Below, in pieces: positions 58,615 to 64,000 of a stretch of DNA of 64,000 nucleotides (position 1 is the stretch's first letter; each line of letters begins with the position of its first letter). The notes beneath the pieces are model-generated. The model saw only the letters and a program-made list of their open reading frames with translations, was not told where the DNA came from and searched no databases. Position numbers and translations under genes: made by a program. The stretch is from Lunularia cruciata (Eukaryota > Streptophyta > Marchantiopsida > Lunulariales > Lunulariaceae). The stretch spans positions 67,146,001 to 67,210,000 of the forward strand of contig OX419757.1 of the NCBI GenBank assembly GCA_948567375.1. Direction: 5' to 3'.

Positions 58615-58627
58615 TTGGTATTAGAGC
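58615..58627 (+). other. Element B primer-binding site
   Basis: TTGGTATTAGAGC directly follows the LTR. It has one change from the initiator tRNA-Met-type TTGGTATCAGAGC seen in element A. Confidence 0.85.
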
Positions 58628-58749
58628 AGGAATGGGATGGATGGAATTTATGGACCATCAAATCCACTCCACCAAACCATTGGGATTTTTGTATCCAAGT
58701 ACTACTCAAGCATCATTTCACACAATTTATCACCTCATGCTTTGTACAA

Positions 58750-59782
58750 GACTTTTTGTATATGATCACCATACCTGAGGAGCCCTTGGTGCTTCCGGTT
58801 GTAACTTATAAAGAACAATGGATGTTGCTTCTATGTGTTAATAAATTAGATAGGTTAGAGATGGCGTGATAGAGCAGCAATATGGTGGCTATGCCTGAGG
58901 TTATCATTGCTATGTAGCAACAAATCAAGCATCTTACTCAATTGATGGATGAACTAGATTATTGACAATAGGAGCACATAGAAAGAGTACCGGTTTGAGA
59001 AGGAGAAGATCAAATCCAATTCCCTAAACCCAAAGTATTCAAAGGCAAGAATCTCTCGAGTGTAGCGGAAAATTTTATTTGACTGTGAATGTTATTTTGA
59101 AGCTATCAATCTTCAAGATGAGCATAAATAGATTCTCTTAGCTTCTAGCCAATTGGATGGAGTAACAAAACTATGGTGGCAATTTCCAAGTGGAGCGAGT
59201 TGAATGACAAATTGTTGCACCAATCTTGACATGGATAGAATTCAAAAGTACAATAATTAGTAGATTCCAAGCTATAAATGCCACATGAGATGCACAAGAT
59301 AGGTTGGCAAAGTTGAAACGGATTGGCTCTATAAGAAGTTACATCACACAATTTCAAAACACCATCATGCAAATTCTAGAGATATTGAAAGATGAAGCTC
59401 TGGATTGATTTGTGAGGGGATTGAAATCAAAAACCAAATTAGAAGTAACACTTGGAGGAAGCCATACGATTGGCTGAACATTTTGATTCCTTGGTTTCAA
59501 CAACTTGGTCTTGACCTTGACCTCCACAAAACCTATTAATACATTACACACGGGCGAAAGAGCTAGCACCAATGGAGATTGATGGCATTCAACAAAGACC
59601 ACTTGGTACTATAGATAGAGAAAAACTATGATAAAATGGTGATTTTTTTTGTCACCAATTGAGACATAACATTGCTGAATGTCCACTCAAAAATAGGTGA
59701 TCTCAACAAGTCACCTAGATGGAATTTGTGGAGCAAAATGATCAGAGAAACAAGGAATCCTAATAGGAGATTTTGAGCCACC
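58750..59782 (+). pseudogene. Element B gag, sense copy (left arm of inverted repeat)
   Basis: It is collinear with element C gag, including the Q-L-D-G-V-x-K-L-W-W-Q/R region near 59,150, the FQNTIMQI phrase near 59,350 and a broken zinc knuckle near 59,640-59,690 (HNIAECPLK). Frequent stops are present. The segment forms the left arm of a ~1-kb inverted repeat with 59,818-60,845. Confidence 0.75.
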
Positions 59783-59817
59783 TACTGTGAGTCCTCCCAA
59801 TAGGCGGCTCCTATCCC

Positions 59818-60845
59818 AATAGGAGCCAAAATATCCTATTGGGATTCCTTGTTTCCTTGATCATTCTACTCCACAGACTCCATCTGGGCAACTTGTCAAG
59901 ATCACCCATTCTTGAGTGGACACTCAACAATGCAATGTCCCAATTGGTGACAATAAAAACAACCACCATTTTGTTGTAGTTTTTCTTTATCTATAGTGCC
60001 AAGCGGTCTCTATTGAACAACATCAATCTCCATTGGTGTCGGCTCTTCTGCCCGTGTCTATTGTATCAGTAGGTTTTGTGGAGGTCGAGGTCAAGACCAA
60101 GTTGTTGCAACCAATAAATCAAAATGTTTTGCCAATTGCATGGCTTTGTCCAAGTGTTGTGGCTCTTTCATGGTTACCTCTAATTTGGTCCTTGATTTCA
60201 AGCCCCTCATAAATTGATCCAGAGCTTCACTTTCCAATATATTTGGAATTTGCATGATGTAAGTTTTTACAAAACCAATCTATTTCAACTCTGCCAACCT
60301 ATCATGTGCAGCTCATGTAGCATTTATAGCTTGAAATAGACTAATTATTGCACTCTTGTATTCTATCCACGTCAAGATTGGTGCAACAAATTATCATCCA
60401 CTCGGAATTGCCACCATAGTTTGGCTACTCTATCCAATTGGCTAGAAGCCAAGAGAATCTATTTCTACTCATCTTGAAGATTGGTAGCTTCAAAATAACA
60501 TTCATAGTCAAACATAAAATTTTCCACTACACTTGGGAGATTCTTGCCTTTGAATACCTTGGGTTTAGGGAATTGGATTTGATCTTCTCCTTCTTGAACA
60601 TGTACCCTCTTTATGTGCTCCTATCGTTCATGATCTAGTTCATTCAACAATTGAGTAAGGTGCTCAAGTTTTTATTGCATAGCAATGATAACCTTGGGCA
60701 TAGCTGCTATGGTTGCTACTCTATCATGCCATCTCTAATCTATCTAATTTATTAACATACAAAAGCAACACGTCCGCCGTTCTCCATAAGTTGCAATCAG
60801 AAGCACCAAGGGCTCCTTAGATATGGTTATCATATGTAAAAAATC
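59818..60845 (-). pseudogene. Element B gag, antisense copy (right arm of inverted repeat)
   Basis: The minus strand is a second gag of the same family in full length. It begins at the GACTTTTT/GATTTTTTACATATGAT region (60,845) and runs to the GGAATCC(C/T)AATAGGA region after the zinc knuckle (59,818). By eye it is about 85% identical to the sense arm in the two stretches I aligned. The loop is about 35-40 bp. Protease follows in the plus orientation, so only this segment is reversed. Confidence 0.8.
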
Positions 60846-60959
60846 CTAGGCAACTTCAACCCCAATAAGAGATTCCAATAGGATTGAAGGCTTGACTTAC
60901 TTGCATTAATTCCAATGGGATTCAAGGCTTGACCTATGCAAGTTTGATTTACTTGCAAG

Positions 60960-61250
60960 GTACAATATCTAACAAGGGTTGTAGGATTTTGGTTGATCCT
61001 GAAAGTTCAAAGAATTACATATTTATGAAGTAGCAAAAGAATTGGGTATTCCTATCAAACTAATAATTGCAAGTAGATTGATGATGGCGGATGGTAGAAA
61101 GGGTTTTTCATTTTGTACCTTGCATCCTACCTTCAAGGTTGAAAAGGACTATTTGGAGTGTATGAGGTTTGTAGTGGCACCTATACACCACAATGTCATT
61201 CTAGGACTACCTTGGCTTGAACGTCATAAAGTTCAATTTGATTAGACCGG
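60960..61250 (+). pseudogene. Element B protease
   Basis: The plus strand reads NKGCRILVDPESSKN. The active-site D-S-G of element C has become D-P-E, so the protease is dead. The rest is well preserved: SRLMMADGRKGFSF, then FVVAPIHHNVILGLPWLERH. Confidence 0.8.
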
Positions 61251-61334
61251 ACGACAAATTCAAGTACAACACCAAGGTAGGAATTTCCAATTAGGTTGTC
61301 TGACACCACTAAGTAAGACACCTAAGAATAATCA

Positions 61335-61530
61335 ATCTTGGGATGGGAAGTTTTTCAAGAAGGTAGCCATAGAGCAAGCTTTGAAAGGAGATGAGGCCCA
61401 AGATGGGAAGTTTACCAAGAAGTTTACCAAGAAGGCAGCCATGGAGTAAGTTTTGGAGAGAGATGAGTCCCTAGATAGGAATTTTGTTAGTGAAGCAACC
61501 ATAGAGCAAGCTTTGGAAGAAGATAAGTTT
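61335..61530 (+). repeat. Amino-acid repeat linker between protease and RT
   Basis: Three to four copies of a phrase of the type A-I-E-Q-A-L-x-x-D-E, then D-G-K-F, occur in tandem at about 57-60-bp spacing. Element A has two to three copies at 34,190-34,310 on its minus strand. Copy number differs between elements, so this is a variable linker. Confidence 0.6.
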
Positions 61531-61916
61531 ATTTTTGTGATGTGGATCAAGCCGATTGCACCAAGACAATCTGAGGAGGGTCAAGAGCCTCATCAAGCAA
61601 TGGTTGATCAAATAGTTCAGGAGTTTGCGGATATGTTTACGGATGATCTACTGAAGGGATTACACTCCAATCGTGGTATACCCTTCAAGATTGAGTTATT
61701 ACCATGGAGTACTTTAATAAGTAGACCAATCTATCGGCTCTCACCAAAGGAGTTGAAAGAGTTGCAAACAACACTTTTGGGGTTTTTGGAAAAGGATTTT
61801 ATATGACATAGTACCTCTCCTTGGGGAGCATTGGTACTACTCATTCAAAAGAAGGATGGAGGACTTCATTCTATATTGATTATCGTGGGCTCAATAAGGA
61901 AACAATGAAGAATGCA
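61453..61916 (+). pseudogene. Element B reverse transcriptase, N-terminal part only
   Basis: It reads EFADMFTDDLLKGLHSNRGI, then RPIYRLSPKELKELQTTL, then a stop, STSPWGALVLLIQKKDGG, then a frame change into the start of [10 protein letters not shown]. The sequence ends abruptly at the LTR of element C; fingers and palm up to the Y-V-D-D site are absent from this window. Confidence 0.85.
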
Positions 61917-62365
61917 TGTAACAATATGGAGTTTAGCGACAAAGTTAGTCGAGAGTTTAGCGACAAAGTAGTCGGGCTTACAAAGTAGCACATAAGACAA
62001 AGTAGCCTAGAATATTCTGGCAGTATCTAGGAAGCTTCTTGGGAAGCTTCCCGGTTAGCTTAGCTTGCACCTTAAGTAAGTAGCTTCTAGAAGGAAGTTT
62101 CTAGAAGCTTCTAACTAGCTTAGCTTGCACGCCAAGAAGGCGGCTTCTAGAAGGAAGCTTCTTGAGAAGCTTCCTAGCTAACTTGGCTTGCACTCTAAGA
62201 AAGTGGCTTGAGGAAGCTTCTTGAGAAGATTCTCAAGGGCCTTGTATGCTACCTATAAATACCAAAGCCAAAGCTCATGCTAGGCATTTGGAGTTTTCCC
62301 TCATTCAAGTGTCCCAATGTGAGTTTCCATTCTCCTATTTCTCTCCTTGGTTTTGGTCTTTTACA
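61917..62365 (+). repeat. Element C 5' LTR (449 bp)
   Basis: It runs from TGTAACAATATGGAGTTTAGC to TTTTACA. It has a TATA box at 62,254-62,261 and six exact GAAGCTTC palindromes (62,031, 62,043, 62,104, 62,154, 62,166, 62,213). The heat-shock-type site at 62,010-62,022 retains two of three units (GAATATTCTGGCA). Confidence 0.88.
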
Positions 62366-62378
62366 TTAGTATCAGAGC
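62366..62378 (+). other. Element C primer-binding site
   Basis: TTAGTATCAGAGC directly follows the LTR. It is one change from the family consensus and of initiator tRNA-Met type. Confidence 0.85.
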
Positions 62379-62646
62379 AAGAATGGGATGGATGGAATTT
62401 ATGGACCACCAAATCCACTTCCACCAAACCATTGGGATTTTCACATCCAAATACTACCCAAGCATCGTTTCACACAGTTCATCACCTCACACTTTGGATA
62501 AGATTTTTTGCATATGATCACCATATCTGAGGAACCCTTGGTGCTTCCGGTTGTAACTTATGGAGAATTGTGGACGTGCTGCTTTTATGGTTTAATAAAT
62601 TAGATAGATTGGGAGTGGTGGATAGAGTAGCAACTATGGCGGCAAT

Positions 62647-63480
62647 ACCTGATGTTATCCTTGCTATGCAACAACAAATGGAGCACCTTACTCAATTGTT
62701 GGATGAACAAGATCTTTGACGACAAGAGCAGGTGGAGAGAGTACCAATTCAAGAAGGAGAAGATCGGATCAGATTCCCTAAACCCAAGGTATTTGAAGGC
62801 AAGAATCTCTGGGGTGTAGTGGAGAATTTTGTGTTTGATTGTGAATGTTATTTTGAAGCTGCCAATCTACAAGATGAGCAAAAATAGATTCTCTTGGCTT
62901 CTAGCCAATTGGATGGAGTAGCAAAGCTATGGTGGAGATTTCAAGTGGAGCGAGCCGAACGACAAATGGTTGCACCGATCTTGACATGGGCAAAATTCAA
63001 AAGCACAATAATCAGTCGGTTCCAAGCTATAAATGTCACACAAGCTGCACGGGATAAATTGGCAGAGTTGAAACAAATTTGCTTTGTAAGAAGTTACATC
63101 ACGCAGTTCCAAAACACCATCATGCAAATTCCAGACATTTTGGAAGGTGAAGCTCTGGATCGATTTGTGAGGGGCTTGAAGGCAAGAACCAAATTAGAGG
63201 TAACCATGCAAGAGCCACAACACTTGGAGGAAGCCATGCGGTTGGCCAAACATTTTGATTCCTTGGTGGCAACAACTTGGTCTCGACTTTGACCCCCACA
63301 AAGCCTACCAATACACTACACACAAGTGGAGGAGCCAACACCAATGGAGATTGATGCAATTCAACAAAGACCACTGGGCATGGCAGACAAGGAGAAATTG
63401 CAACAAAATGGTGGTTGTTTTTATTGTCGCTAGTTGGAGCATCGCATTGCTGAATGTCCAATTAAGAATGGATGACCTCA
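62647..63480 (+). pseudogene. Element C gag
   Basis: The likely start is ATGGCGGCAATACCT at 62,647, the first Met in the family frame. A stop occurs after LLDEQDL and another after DEQK. A long open stretch (62,894-63,292) then reads LDGVAKLWWRFQVERAE, FKSTIISRFQAINVTQAAR, ITQFQNTIMQIPDILEGEAL, and DRFVRGLKA. This is the capsid region of Ty3/gypsy gag. A frame change precedes the zinc knuckle CFYC-x4-H-x4-C at about 63,414-63,455, which has a stop inside it. The product would form RNA-packaging particles if intact. Confidence 0.8.
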
Positions 63481-63569
63481 ACAAGTTGCCCAAGTGGAGG
63501 TTGTGGAGTGGAATGATCAGGGAAACAAGGAATCCTAGTAGGAGATTTTGAGCCACTTACTGGGAGCTT

Positions 63570-64000
63570 GATTAGTTCCAATGGGATTGAAGGCTTGACC
63601 TATGCAAGTCTGCTTCACTTGCAAGGTATGATATCTAATAGGGGTTGTAGGATTTTGGTTGATTCTGGAAGTTTAGAGAATTGCATGTCTAGGCAAGTAG
63701 CAAAGGAATTGGGTATTCATATCAAGCCAGTGATTGGAAGTAGTTTGATGATGGCGGATGCTAGAAAGGGTTCTACATTCCGCACCTTGCATCTTGTTAC
63801 CTTCAAGATTGGGAAGGAGTATTTGGAGTGTTTGAGGTTTGTAGTGGCACCTCTACACTATGATATCATTCTAGGTCTACCTTGGCTTGAATGTCATAAG
63901 GTTCAATTTGATTGGACCCGACGCCAAATTCAAGTACAACACCAAGGTAGGAATTTCCGATTAGGTTGTCTGGCACCTCTGAGTAAGACACCTAAGAATA
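63570..64000 (+). CDS. Element C retropepsin-type protease, open to the window end (partial)
   Basis: The frame is open from about 63,570. It reads NGIEGLTYASLLHLQGMISN, GCRILVDSGSLENC, SSLMMADARKGSTF, and FVVAPLHYDIILGLPWLE, and continues to the last base. The active-site D-S-G is intact, as is the hydrophobic I-I-L-G-L-P-W motif. It is normally part of a gag-pol polyprotein and cleaves it into mature parts. There is no start codon of its own, as expected. Whether the downstream RT is intact cannot be seen. Confidence 0.75.

Larger units (their letters stand above)
58249..61916 (+). mobile_element. Element B: Ty3/gypsy copy with an inverted second gag, interrupted by element C
   Basis: The order is 5' LTR (58,249-58,614), primer site, gag on plus (58,750-59,782), gag on minus (59,818-60,845), protease on plus (60,960-61,250), a repeat linker (61,335-61,530), and the start of reverse transcriptase, which ends at 61,916 exactly where the LTR of element C begins. 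All genes carry stops. The missing rest of pol should lie beyond C, outside this window, if C is a nested insertion. Confidence 0.8.
61917..64000 (+). mobile_element. Element C: Ty3/gypsy copy, LTR to protease, runs off the window
   Basis: The order is LTR (61,917-62,365), primer site (62,366-62,378), gag (about 62,647-63,480) and protease (about 63,570 to the window end). This is the best-preserved copy: gag has long open stretches and protease is open to the end of the window. Gag still has stops, so the element is probably not autonomous. It starts within element B's reverse transcriptase. Confidence 0.85.

Noticed and set aside
61917-62365. LTR C read as the 3' LTR of element B
   Set aside because: It is followed directly by a primer site and gag, and it is preceded by an RT truncated mid-domain without integrase or a polypurine tract, so it is a 5' LTR.
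1-64000. tRNA, rRNA or organelle-derived insertions
   Set aside because: I saw no tRNA-like cloverleaf with conserved arms, no rRNA blocks and no recognisable plastid or mitochondrial genes, although short fragments could escape reading by eye.

Overview
This window is nuclear DNA of a land plant. It is AT-rich and gene-poor, and most of it is old, heavily mutated transposable-element sequence. The pointers are a plant-type interstitial telomere tract (TTTAGGG), a plant type III polyketide synthase gene with the classical intron inside a Cys codon, Ty3/gypsy elements primed by initiator-tRNA-Met-type sites, and LINE relics. One intact protein gene in 64 kb and the strong decay of the elements would fit a large, slowly purged genome such as a gymnosperm. 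That last step is inference; the species cannot be read from the sequence.

Layout. 1-7 kb: decayed unknown repeats with fragments of a recurrent coding relic and a telomere-like tract. 7.4-9.75 kb: a ~130-bp satellite split by a 1.9-kb TG...CA element (probable solo LTR) with a perfect 5-bp target duplication. 10-18 kb: mostly featureless, with one pyrimidine-rich block. 18-22 kb: lower-copy DNA with a small hairpin and a leucine-rich-repeat fragment. 22-31 kb: more relics, including a Ty3/gypsy integrase carrying a PHD-finger-like tail (25.9-27.4 kb, minus). 31.6-36.3 kb: element A, a minus-strand Ty3/gypsy copy with 5' LTR, PBS, gag, PR, RT, RNase H and IN. 41.6-42.7 kb: element D, the 3' end of the same family with a chromodomain relic and an LTR. 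42.7-44.6 kb: a LINE relic ending at an (AT)n tract. 46.7-48.6 kb: a dead pogo/Tigger-like transposase with a tandemly duplicated N-terminal segment. 49.7-51.06 kb: the one intact gene, a chalcone-synthase-superfamily enzyme (two exons, 386 aa). 52-58 kb: small repeats, a foldback element and a possible LTR. 58.2-64 kb: elements B and C of the A/D family; C appears inserted into B's reverse transcriptase, and B carries a ~1-kb inverted second gag.

How parts relate. Elements A-D form one chromovirus-like family. Their LTRs share a TATA box, a polymorphic array of GAAGCTTC palindromes and, in A and D, a perfect three-unit heat-shock element (GAAnnTTCnnGAA). The polyketide synthase stands alone with its own TATA box. 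It is flanked upstream by a LINE 3' tail and downstream by a GC-rich tandem repeat. No operon-like or clustered pathway organisation is seen. All identities come from reading the sequence by eye; no search was run.
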